This document shows, one piece after another, positions 31,729 through 39,896 of a DNA stretch of 64,000 nt. A model generated the notes under the pieces. The model worked only from the letters and a program-made list of their open reading frames with translations, had not been told where the DNA came from and made no database searches. Position numbers and translations under genes: made by a program. Source of the DNA: Alloascoidea africana (Eukaryota; Ascomycota; Alloascoideomycetes; Alloascoideales; Alloascoideaceae); contig JAKTTT010000068.1 in assembly GCA_030581615.1 (NCBI GenBank), forward strand, positions 1 through 64,000, in the 5' to 3' direction. How positions within the stretch are numbered: position 1 is the stretch's first letter; the number at the start of each line of letters is the position of its first letter.

Positions 31729-33195
31729 ATGTCGGAGAGCTCAAGTCCAAGCACTGGAGCCGAGACGGCGGCGAAGGAAGGCGCATCAGCAGCATCAGCC
31801 ACTGCGAAAGAAGGAGCGAAGAAAGGCTTTACACACCCTGTTCTGCGAATGATGGGGATTCCACGAATCCGGCTGCCCAGTCGAAACTGGCTCATCTTCT
31901 GGTCTCTTTTGGGAGGCTTTACTGGGAGCATTGTCTACGATCGGTACGAGCAGCGACAGGCTCGCAAGCGATGGATGTCGTTCGTCGAGGGATACGCTGA
32001 GGAAAAACTGGACCCTTTAGCCATTGCGAGACGAGTCACAGTGTACATTGCCCCTCCACCTGGAGATTTTCTGGAGGAAGGCAAGGCTCATTTCCGACGT
32101 TTCATCAAACCTGTTTTGAACGCGGGTGGAGTTGACTTTGAGGTTGTTACGGAGAACAGGCAAGGAGAGATTCGGAGGACTGTTGCGGAACAGGTCCGGG
32201 CCCTGAGAAAGAATCCACCACCTGTTGTGCACCCGGAGGAAACAACGGTGTCATCATCGACAAACACAAGACCGTATGGTGTGCCGATAACGGACGATCT
32301 GGATGAAGCCATTTTTGCGCGTGTGCATAGTGAAATTGGGAATCTGCCTGGCGGAGGGGTCATTTGTGTTGGACGTGGAGCCTACAAAGAGTATCTAACA
32401 GGCTTGCACGAAGGGCTACTGGGGCCATTGGAGGCTCCAGCAGAGGTTCTATCGGAGCTGAGCCAGGGAGAAGAGAAAGCCCCAGTTGAAGATTTAAAGC
32501 CAGAGGAGACGGCTACGACATCTGGGACTGTGGAGTCCCCCAAAGTGGAATCACTGGATCCAGCTTCTACAGATTCTGCGATCTCGGGAGACAGCGTAGT
32601 AGCAGAGGATGAGAATAATAGCGAGCAGGACAAGGATAAAGACAAAGAAAAGGAAAATGAAAATGAAAATGAAAAGAAAAAGGTCCCTCCGGTACCAAAA
32701 CCCTACATTCTGCCTTCCGAATATCCAGAATCGGTCTTTGCGCCTGAGTTCCCACTCGAGGTCCCCAGCGCAAGCTCAACCTCGGGATACGAGTCTCTGA
32801 CACAGTTCCCAGGGTACAGCTTTCTCCAGCCCGTGTCTGTGTTCCGACACCCCCACCTGCTCGGGTTTCTGAACACTCCCGTCAGGCTCTACCGGTTTCT
32901 GACGAGGCGGCATCTTGCGGACGAGATGGGAAGACAGGCAGCGGCCGTGGTCGTGGGCCACTCGAGGCCCTTTGTGAGCAAGTCAAACGTCAATGTCGGT
33001 GATGAGGACTTGGCGGTTTCGGATGAAAGCGACTGGCCCAAGAAATGGAAGAAAGAAGGACTGGAGAAAGACTCGGAATGGATGAAGCCCCTTGTCAGCG
33101 ATGAAAAAGTTACGTCTAGGCTCTGGGTATATAGAGACGTTGAGGATACAGCAACAGCAGAAAGCAAAAACGGAGATGGCGCAAATGACAGTTAG
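31729..33195 (+). CDS. TIM54: Mitochondrial inner-membrane translocase subunit Tim54
   Basis: Tim54 is a TIM22-complex subunit needed for insertion of carrier proteins into the inner membrane. The 488-residue protein opens with an Ala/Ser-rich stretch, then GIPRIRLPSRNWLIFWSLLGGF, which contains the single membrane segment and matches GIPALRLPSRNWMIFWS of yeast. IAPPPGDFLEE, RQGEIRRTVAEQVRALRK and GGVICVGRGAYKEYLTGLHEGLLGP are family blocks. A Lys/Glu/Asn hexamer run lies at about 32625-32685. I start at 31729; the upstream in-frame ATG at 31648 would add 27 non-conserved residues. Confidence 0.93.
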   Translation: MSESSSPSTGAETAAKEGASAASATAKEGAKKGFTHPVLRMMGIPRIRLPSRNWLIFWSLLGGFTGSIVYDRYEQRQARKRWMSFVEGYAEEKLDPLAIARRVTVYIAPPPGDFLEEGKAHFRRFIKPVLNAGGVDFEVVTENRQGEIRRTVAEQVRALRKNPPPVVHPEETTVSSSTNTRPYGVPITDDLDEAIFARVHSEIGNLPGGGVICVGRGAYKEYLTGLHEGLLGPLEAPAEVLSELSQGEEKAPVEDLKPEETATTSGTVESPKVESLDPASTDSAISGDSVVAEDENNSEQDKDKDKEKENENENEKKKVPPVPKPYILPSEYPESVFAPEFPLEVPSASSTSGYESLTQFPGYSFLQPVSVFRHPHLLGFLNTPVRLYRFLTRRHLADEMGRQAAAVVVGHSRPFVSKSNVNVGDEDLAVSDESDWPKKWKKEGLEKDSEWMKPLVSDEKVTSRLWVYRDVEDTATAESKNGDGANDS

Positions 33196-34376
33196 AATTG
33201 CGGTTTATCTATCTATGTGTAAATAGCTTTGTCTGTTCTAAAGAATAATCAATAACGCCGAGGTTTTTTTTAGTTTTTTTAGCCCCTCGCTCCTAGTCAT
33301 GAGTGTAATTCCCAGCAAACCCTCGTATTTGGTTTGCCCCTTAATAGCCCTCCCCAACTCAGAGAATCCGAATACCTCGTCTTGTAGTGCGGAAATGCAT
33401 CATTGCACTGGCGAGTGAGGATCATTAACTCCTTCATGAATACGGGGCTGGTTTGGTTTCGTGTATCGCTGATGGCTAGCTATGCCCAACGTCCATCTTG
33501 CATGGTCTCAAATCGATTTCTGTCATATGGAAGGAAGGATCGTAACTCGTAATTCCAAAGTGTCATGTTCGTTGAAAGATCAGAAAAAAAACCAGGGGGA
33601 AGCCACTACGTGCTGTTATAAAATTGGCGTTATTAACATGGGGAAGAATGTTCTCTATCTTCCAATAGAAGCCTTGGACTTGTACCCAGATGTAAGGAAA
33701 ATGGTAACAGGGCCCAAGATTTTTTATTTTTTAAGTGATCCAGATTCATTTTTCCACTTTCTGTTCACAATCTGATCAGAAAAAAAGCTTACTGTTACAT
33801 CTTTGAACCTAGGAAAACGGAGTCAAAGGATGATTTAGGGAGTGGGCAGTTCCAACGGTGTTATTTCGGACGTGGCGTACTCTGAGACAGCTTCATTCGA
33901 GATCAAAGCTCCCAAAATTTGAATCCAATTCAATTCAAGTGAAAACTGTTTTCTACAGAAGATAGTGTAATATCGTACCATTTGCTAGCACATACATCTA
34001 CGCCTACACCTTCACGGCCCACATTTGTTGGTTTTCTGCTGTGTGATCATGACAGGTGAATAATGATAATAATACAAAATCAATTAATATGGCAAGTGGA
34101 AAGATCCGACCGACCTGATTAGATCAGAGAATCGAAACGGTGGCACTAACAGTTGGGCCGATTAATTGGCATTTTGGTAGCTAAACTTCTAATCTCGAGT
34201 CTAAAGCCTCGTAAACATTAGAGTATTGGCAAAATGCCACATTCCAGGTGGAACAGATATGAAAAGAAATGGATCTGGTTCCAGTAGGGTTTGGTTTTTT
34301 GGTAATGAACAGAGATATAACGTCTTGGTAATAATCCGGGAGTATCCAATAAGGTGTAAAATCACTCTCTCCCTAG

Positions 34377-34398
34377 AAAAATTAATTAATTAATTTTT
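34377..34398. repeat. Perfect 22-nt AT palindrome
   Basis: AAAAATTAATTAATTAATTTTT equals its own reverse complement over 22 bases. It lies mid-spacer between TIM54 and the LOG gene. It could be chance in AT-rich DNA. Confidence 0.6.
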
Positions 34399-35136
34399 GA
34401 ACGTTATAGAGATTTATTTGGCACGGTTTGATTTAACCCAGGCTCGTTACTTTCAGAGAGAATGGAAAATGACAAACAGAAAAGAAAAGGAATGTTGGCA
34501 AGTTTCGACATTATTGTGGTCATTACTTTTCTCAATGGGCGGCGCTTAATGAAACACAAAAACAGCTTGGGAAAAAAAAATGGTAGATGGCATGCTCTAG
34601 CCATTAGCAACAAAACCGAAACCGAGACTGAAACCACACAAATGGGAAGAGATCTGACAGATGTACATCGCCATCACCGTCATCAGGGCCGTGGGAGAGT
34701 TTTGGTCCTGGGCTTGACCAACTTTGGGTAGGACAAGACAGCCTGCATTTGCCTTACATGCCAAAAAGCCTTTTCCATAATTATGTCCGCTTCTTTTTTT
34801 CTTTCCCTCTCTTGTGTTTAGATCTTTCTGCACAGGCCATCCCAGCCGGTGTTATTCACATTCCTTCTCGAAAAAACAGCGTAAATGTGGACGTAAAGGC
34901 AGTGGGCAAAAGTAGCAGCTCGCGCAAAACGCGCCCGTGCAGACGCAGGAATAGACGACACGAATAATTTGGAGATAAAAGCGTTTCGCACCGGGATGGG
35001 ATAGATTGCCAGATAAATAAATAATGGAGCGATGGTGTGACAAAGATGCAAACATCCAGATAAAGCTCCGGGAACGGCGAATGGGGAAGGCATCTACATC
35101 TAATCCAGCCTGAATCTAATCTTCATCGAGCCGAAA

Positions 35137-35442
35137 CTAGAGAACAAAGCTAGGCTGACTTGTTCCAATCAAGCATGGGTCTACTTTTCCATGGCAAGTC
35201 TTGGTATCTCCATGTCTCATGATATATGGCTGTTGGACCGGTGGGGGAGGGAAAATGGAGTAACGGGCAAACGGCCAGAGATGGTAAGACACATATCCGT
35301 AGCCGTCATCACCATAAGCATCGTCATCCAAACCAAACACCGGTGATTGCTCGAATGTTGGATTTCTCTTTTCTTCCCTTTTCCCTGATTCCTTATTTTC
35401 TCCTGATTTTTGCTCCCGCTTCACCGTTTCGTCCAGCAGCAT
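35137..35442 (-). CDS. Doubtful small ORF (101 codons) in the LOG promoter region
   Basis: From the ATG at 35442 the frame encodes a Lys/Glu-rich start, then an Asp/Gly/Tyr-rich stretch and a PPPPVQQP segment. The composition is more protein-like than the other small frames nearby, but I recognise no family, and the frame stays open upstream of the ATG. It may be chance. Confidence 0.15.
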   Translation of the reverse strand: MLLDETVKREQKSGENKESGKREEKRNPTFEQSPVFGLDDDAYGDDGYGYVSYHLWPFARYSIFPPPPVQQPYIMRHGDTKTCHGKVDPCLIGTSQPSFVL

Positions 35443-35606
35443 ATTTCTCGTTACGTAATTAATTAACAAGCCAGTCGCACGCACGTCGCCGAAACTGGAA
35501 AACCGCCAGGAAAATGGCTTACCCGGACGGGTGTGTGGGTGTTCTTCCAACGGTTTTGGCAAAACTCTTTTTTTGCCTCCAGTGATTCGGTTGGACAGAT
35601 AATAAG

Positions 35607-36311
35607 ATGACTAGTCAAGAAGAGCAAAACCAACCGGGAATCAAGACCATATGTGTCTTTTGCGGCTCATCAATGGGAAACTCGAGCGCGGTGCCTACCG
35701 CTGTGCGCCAGCTGGGCAAATTGATGGGCGAGGCCGGCTGGGGACTTGTGTATGGAGGAGGCACAACGGGGATCATGGGCGAGATTGCGAAAAGCGTACG
35801 GGCCCACGGAGGTCCAGTTCATGGAATCATACCGCGGGCGCTAATGGGCAAGGAACAGCACGAGAAGAATCAAGACAGCGGGCTCCCTGAAGAAAACGTC
35901 TACGGCAGAACTACTGTTGTTGCGGACATGCACACGCGGAAGAGGATGATGGGTCAAGAGGCCGACGCCTTTGTGGCACTTCCCGGAGGGTTTGGGACTA
36001 TGGAGGAACTGTTTGAGGTGATTACGTGGAGCCAGCTGGGGATCCATTCGTGTCCTATTGTGATTTTCAACGTGGATGGGTTTTATGACGAGCTGTTTCG
36101 ATTTGTCGAGTCTGCGATCGCAGCAGGGTTCATTTCCAAGGCCAACGGCGAGATTGTGATCGAGGCAAAGACGCCTGAAGAGGTGATCGAGCGAATTCGC
36201 GACTACCAAGTGCCCCAAGGCCGATTCAATCTCGACTGGTCCGACCAGACACCAACGCCGACACCAGCGCCTTCTCACCGCGGCTCCGGTGGCAGCCCCA
36301 GTGGGAAGTAG
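35607..36311 (+). CDS. LOG1: LOG-family (lysine decarboxylase-like fold) phosphoribohydrolase
   Basis: The 234-residue protein belongs to the LOG family, whose plant and bacterial members release cytokinin bases from nucleoside monophosphates. S. cerevisiae has a member at YJL055W. It begins with TICVFCGSSMGNSS (the Rossmann strand and nucleotide loop). It then has VYGGGTTGIMGEIAKS, the RKRMMGQEADAF segment and PGGFGTMEELFEV, the diagnostic PGGxGTxxE motif at about residues 125-133. A short Pro/Thr-rich tail ends the protein. The in vivo substrate in yeast is not certain; base-analogue detoxification has been suggested for the yeast relative. Confidence 0.9.
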   Translation: MTSQEEQNQPGIKTICVFCGSSMGNSSAVPTAVRQLGKLMGEAGWGLVYGGGTTGIMGEIAKSVRAHGGPVHGIIPRALMGKEQHEKNQDSGLPEENVYGRTTVVADMHTRKRMMGQEADAFVALPGGFGTMEELFEVITWSQLGIHSCPIVIFNVDGFYDELFRFVESAIAAGFISKANGEIVIEAKTPEEVIERIRDYQVPQGRFNLDWSDQTPTPTPAPSHRGSGGSPSGK

Positions 36312-36753
36312 GTATGGAACGGCCCCTATAGAAAAATAGATCCGTTATTCTCTCGTCTTTCAGTCAGTCTTGTAATAGAAGATGGAGGAAAAGAACGTGT
36401 TTGTCCCACGAGATCTGCTGCAAGATTGCCATTCCAGTGCATATGCATCTGTGCGCAATGGGAAAGAAGACGGACGCATCCCTGCATATTTCACTTATAA
36501 TTGAAGGCTGCGTTTGATGATGATGAATCTGAGATTTTAATTCGAACCCAGGTTTTGGGCAAAACGGAAAGAAGACTTTTAAGTCTGTCATATATCTACT
36601 AGATTTCCCATTCCCCCTCCCCCTTTTTTTTCTTCTCTTTTGGTGAAGCTTCTCTCTTTTATACCCTCCGCCCCCTCCCTCTCCCAGATTCCTCTTCCCG
36701 CTTCTCTTTTCTCCTACCCCCTATTATTTCCCAACGCCCTCAACTGGCTAAAT
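36312..36753. other. Promoter of the Myb gene with pyrimidine-rich leader
   Basis: The first half holds the LOG 3' side. Bases about 36601-36720 are strongly pyrimidine-rich on the plus strand (runs of C and T), as is common in yeast 5' leaders. Reading upstream from the Myb ATG gives an open frame that begins at TTG, not ATG. Confidence 0.45.
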
Positions 36754-38988
36754 ATGGTAAATACTCCAACGCATAGAAGAGGCCCTTGGGCCCCAGACGA
36801 GGACGAACGTCTCATGGAACTCATCCACATCTTTGGCCCCACGAACTGGGTCAGGATATCGCACTCTCTAGCAACACGAAACCCCAAGCAATGCCGAGAA
36901 CGGTACCACCAGAATCTGAAGCCGACTCTGAACCACAGCCCCATATCTGCAGAGGAAGGCGCATACATCGAAGAGCTCGTGGAAAAGTACGGCAAGAGAT
37001 GGGCTGAGATCGCAAGGCATCTGAACGGAAGATCTGATAATACTGTAAAGAACTGGTGGAACGGTGGTGCGAACAGAAGAAGAAGAGCCTCAGCAGCAAA
37101 CTCCAAGGTCAGCAACATGAGCACTGGCTCATCCATCACCAGCAGCGCAAGATCCTCGGTGTGCCCTTATCCCAAGCCCAAGCATGCTGGCGACAGTGAT
37201 CGTGATCGGGATCGAGATCGTGGCAGAGCTGTAGGACGAGACCGTTTCACGGCTGTCAACTCGAAACGCTCAAGCTCGAAAACAGTCGGGTCAGCCAGTA
37301 TGAAACATGCGAAAGCCTCTTTCCCAACGTTCAACACAGAGATATTTTCAAGCAAAACCGGTGGTAGCAAGAGCAGTAGCAGTAGTGATGGTAATGGCGG
37401 TCTAAATCTGAATTCGAGCGCAAACACGATTGCGGCAGCAAGTCCTCTTCCCTCGTTCAAGTCAGGCACATCTGTCTTCAAGGCCTCCTTCGACTCAGAT
37501 TCATTCCATAATGCCTACAGTTCATCGTCAGGTTTGCATTCTAACCGCCAAGTCTCTGGCGGTACTGGTCCAGAGGGCAAGCACAAGTCTCCTTCCACGT
37601 CTCCATCGCCCTTGCCATTGCCTCTGCTCCCAGCTTCAAACTCTCGATCCTGTCGCAGACTGCCCTTCCCATTTGAAAAGGACCCTACACTTCACCATGT
37701 CCACGATACTTATCGTCGTCATTCCACCGCCGTGGTGCTATCGTCGCCCACAGAAGCAAGCACCACTGTAGTCAAATCAGAACATCCTGCGCTGCCTCAT
37801 CTTCGCTCGCCCATTTTCAACGGTAATGGGCACGGATCAGCTGCATCCAGGATGAACTCCATGTCCCTGGATAGCTCGGACAGTGACGAGATCAGTCTTG
37901 GCGGGAGCGTTTTTGCCAAGGCCTCGTCAGCTTCAGCTTCAGGATCAGGATCAGGATCAGGATCAGGATCAGCTCTGGCTCGCTTCTCGAGTAATCCCAG
38001 TCCAAGTAACAGCCGACGGGGCAGCTGTGCGTTCCCACCGCTGACGACCGTTCTCTCAAACAGTTCTACATGCTCTGGTGTGGGCGAATCAAGAGCTTCA
38101 CTGGGGCTGGCCCCAACCGGCGAGTCCCTCAACCTCTGCCACATCAGCTCGGCCCTCTCGTCCTCCAACGAGTCGTCCAGCAGAAACAGCAGCCTCTCGT
38201 CTCCGTCGCACTATTCATGTGCGGTCGGATCCCTGAGTGCAGCCAGCGGTGTAAGGCAGAGCTCAACCTCAGGCTCTTCCTCATCTTCCTACAGCAGCAG
38301 CGTGAACTCAAACTACGCCTCCTCCATATCTTCCTCCGGAATAACGTTGTCTCCTATTTCCAAGACAAACAGCCATTCTAACGCAAATGCAACGTTTCAG
38401 ATCCCGTCTCCCCTATTTTCGGACCAGGGTGTGCCTTCCAGTGGCACTGTGACCCCCTTGCCGCACCTGCACTCAATCATGAAGAACATTGAGCCGCTAA
38501 GCTACGAAAGAAGACATAGTTTAAACGTGCTTCAACTGCCTTCCAGCGATGTAAAAAAATTTGCAATCTCCAGACCTGTTTCTGTCGCTGACCAATTGAA
38601 GCTAGGAGAACCTGTGGTGAGCGGTACTAATAGCAGCAACAGCAGTGATCAGGAGATGGATTCCAGTATCAAAATCAATAAGCGTATTGAACGGGATGTA
38701 AATACTCTGGACACATTGGCAAGCATGGCGGTTACACTTAAAGACTCGCAAATGTCTCCAAGGTCTGCTAGGTCCTCTTTGAGTCCGATGTTTAACGGCC
38801 CATCAGTAAATGCAACCAGGAGCAAGAGTGATACGCAGGAGAAGGATATAAAGAAAACAAAAATAAAAATAAAAACGGAGCCAGAGACCGAACCAGAAAC
38901 AGAAACAGAAACAGAAGGACAATTTATGGACAAGATGGAAGACGTCAAGTTTGAGAAATCGATGGACATTTCGCGACTCATAGTTTAA
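36754..38988 (+). CDS. Two-repeat Myb transcription factor, FlbD-like
   Basis: The N-terminus carries two Myb repeats. Repeat one is RRGPWAPDEDERLMELIHIFG with NWVRISHSL and PKQCRERYHQNLKP. Repeat two has ISAEEGAYIEELVEKYGKRWAEIARHL and GRSDNTVKNWWNGG, ending RRRR. The pair, including KQCRERYHQNLKP and VKNWWNGG, matches FlbD, the filamentous-fungal developmental regulator, more than S. cerevisiae Bas1. The remaining 600 or so of 744 residues are Ser-rich with DR, SG and TE dipeptide runs, and no known domain. The chosen ATG at 36754 lies seven codons before repeat one; the frame upstream lacks an ATG. DNA binding is certain by family; targets are unknown. Confidence 0.85.
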   Translation: MVNTPTHRRGPWAPDEDERLMELIHIFGPTNWVRISHSLATRNPKQCRERYHQNLKPTLNHSPISAEEGAYIEELVEKYGKRWAEIARHLNGRSDNTVKNWWNGGANRRRRASAANSKVSNMSTGSSITSSARSSVCPYPKPKHAGDSDRDRDRDRGRAVGRDRFTAVNSKRSSSKTVGSASMKHAKASFPTFNTEIFSSKTGGSKSSSSSDGNGGLNLNSSANTIAAASPLPSFKSGTSVFKASFDSDSFHNAYSSSSGLHSNRQVSGGTGPEGKHKSPSTSPSPLPLPLLPASNSRSCRRLPFPFEKDPTLHHVHDTYRRHSTAVVLSSPTEASTTVVKSEHPALPHLRSPIFNGNGHGSAASRMNSMSLDSSDSDEISLGGSVFAKASSASASGSGSGSGSGSALARFSSNPSPSNSRRGSCAFPPLTTVLSNSSTCSGVGESRASLGLAPTGESLNLCHISSALSSSNESSSRNSSLSSPSHYSCAVGSLSAASGVRQSSTSGSSSSSYSSSVNSNYASSISSSGITLSPISKTNSHSNANATFQIPSPLFSDQGVPSSGTVTPLPHLHSIMKNIEPLSYERRHSLNVLQLPSSDVKKFAISRPVSVADQLKLGEPVVSGTNSSNSSDQEMDSSIKINKRIERDVNTLDTLASMAVTLKDSQMSPRSARSSLSPMFNGPSVNATRSKSDTQEKDIKKTKIKIKTEPETEPETETETEGQFMDKMEDVKFEKSMDISRLIV

Positions 38989-39896
38989 AAACTGAGAGTA
39001 CCCAAGCATTCATGATTTTTTTTTTTTTGATTGACCATGACTTTTTAAAAGTTCATTTCGTATTCCTGTTCCTATTCCTCTTTACACTTTTTTATTATTA
39101 TCTCTACGTTTTGGTCATTTGTACAACTTTTTTTTGTATCTATTTATTTTTGGTATTGAATGACTCTCTTCACCAGGCAAAGAAAGAAAAAAGAACTGTT
39201 TGCTTTCCATTTTTGTTATTGACGCCACCGCCATATTTTTTATTATTATCAGCTTATTATTTATTGTTTCTCTCCGTTTACCTTTGGTTTTTTAACACGT
39301 TACGTTATGAATTTTATCATTTACTACTCCCTAAAAATTAACTTTTTTTGTTTGTATCCAAAAATGGGGTTTTTTTAACGCTACGATACCTAATATTAAG
39401 ATAGGATTTCAGAAACATATCAAAAATAAACATGTCTGTGTATAGATAATAATCAAGTTTACCTTTAGAACCGTTGGAAAATGGAAACCAATACACAATT
39501 AGAAACGTCCTTGCTTTCCTGGAATGCTGTTTGGTTTGAGATGCCAGGTATCATTATTATCGCTAGATTCTAGGATTATAATTTTCAAAAGATGTGGAAT
39601 GGACAGACTCGTCTTTTTTCAAGCAGTTTTTCAGGCTACTGAATCACCATCCAAATGGTTTGAGAACTGCAAAGGCATTCCAACGCATTCCCATTCCTTG
39701 GTGCCTGCTCCAACGTCTTTTTGTCCTCTTGCGCCCACCCAGTCTTGAGACCTCAAGATCTGAAGAGCTGCTTTTAGACGGTTAGACCTTCTATTTGTGT
39801 GGAGAAGCGCTTGGCATATTGTATGTCTGTATTTATTACAATCCAATTAAAACTACTCCTACAATTCTTAAACCAAAGTCATACACTTTCATAGAT
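38989..39896. other. AT-rich convergent spacer
   Basis: The 0.9 kb between the convergent Myb and CSR1-like genes is rich in T-runs and ATTATT stretches, especially 39010-39370. It probably contains both 3' ends. Small open frames here are Phe/Leu/Tyr-rich, as expected from T-rich DNA. No RNA gene seen. Confidence 0.45.

Larger units (their letters stand above)
33196..35606. other. Long intergenic region upstream of the LOG gene
   Basis: This is the longest gene-free stretch of the window (2.4 kb). It is AT-rich and holds a perfect 22-nt AT palindrome at 34377-34398 and a short open frame at 35137-35442 on the minus strand. No tRNA, known RNA or transposon was recognised. It could be a long regulatory region or hold a non-coding transcript; the sequence does not decide. 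Confidence 0.4.

Noticed and set aside
36531-36560. Possible tRNA B-box-like TTCGAACCC
   Set aside because: No A-box, no foldable acceptor or T-stem, and no T-run terminator at the right distance on either strand.
36640-36753. Extended Myb frame reaching upstream to 36640
   Set aside because: It begins at TTG and translates a pyrimidine leader; the first ATG (36754) is close to the first Myb repeat.
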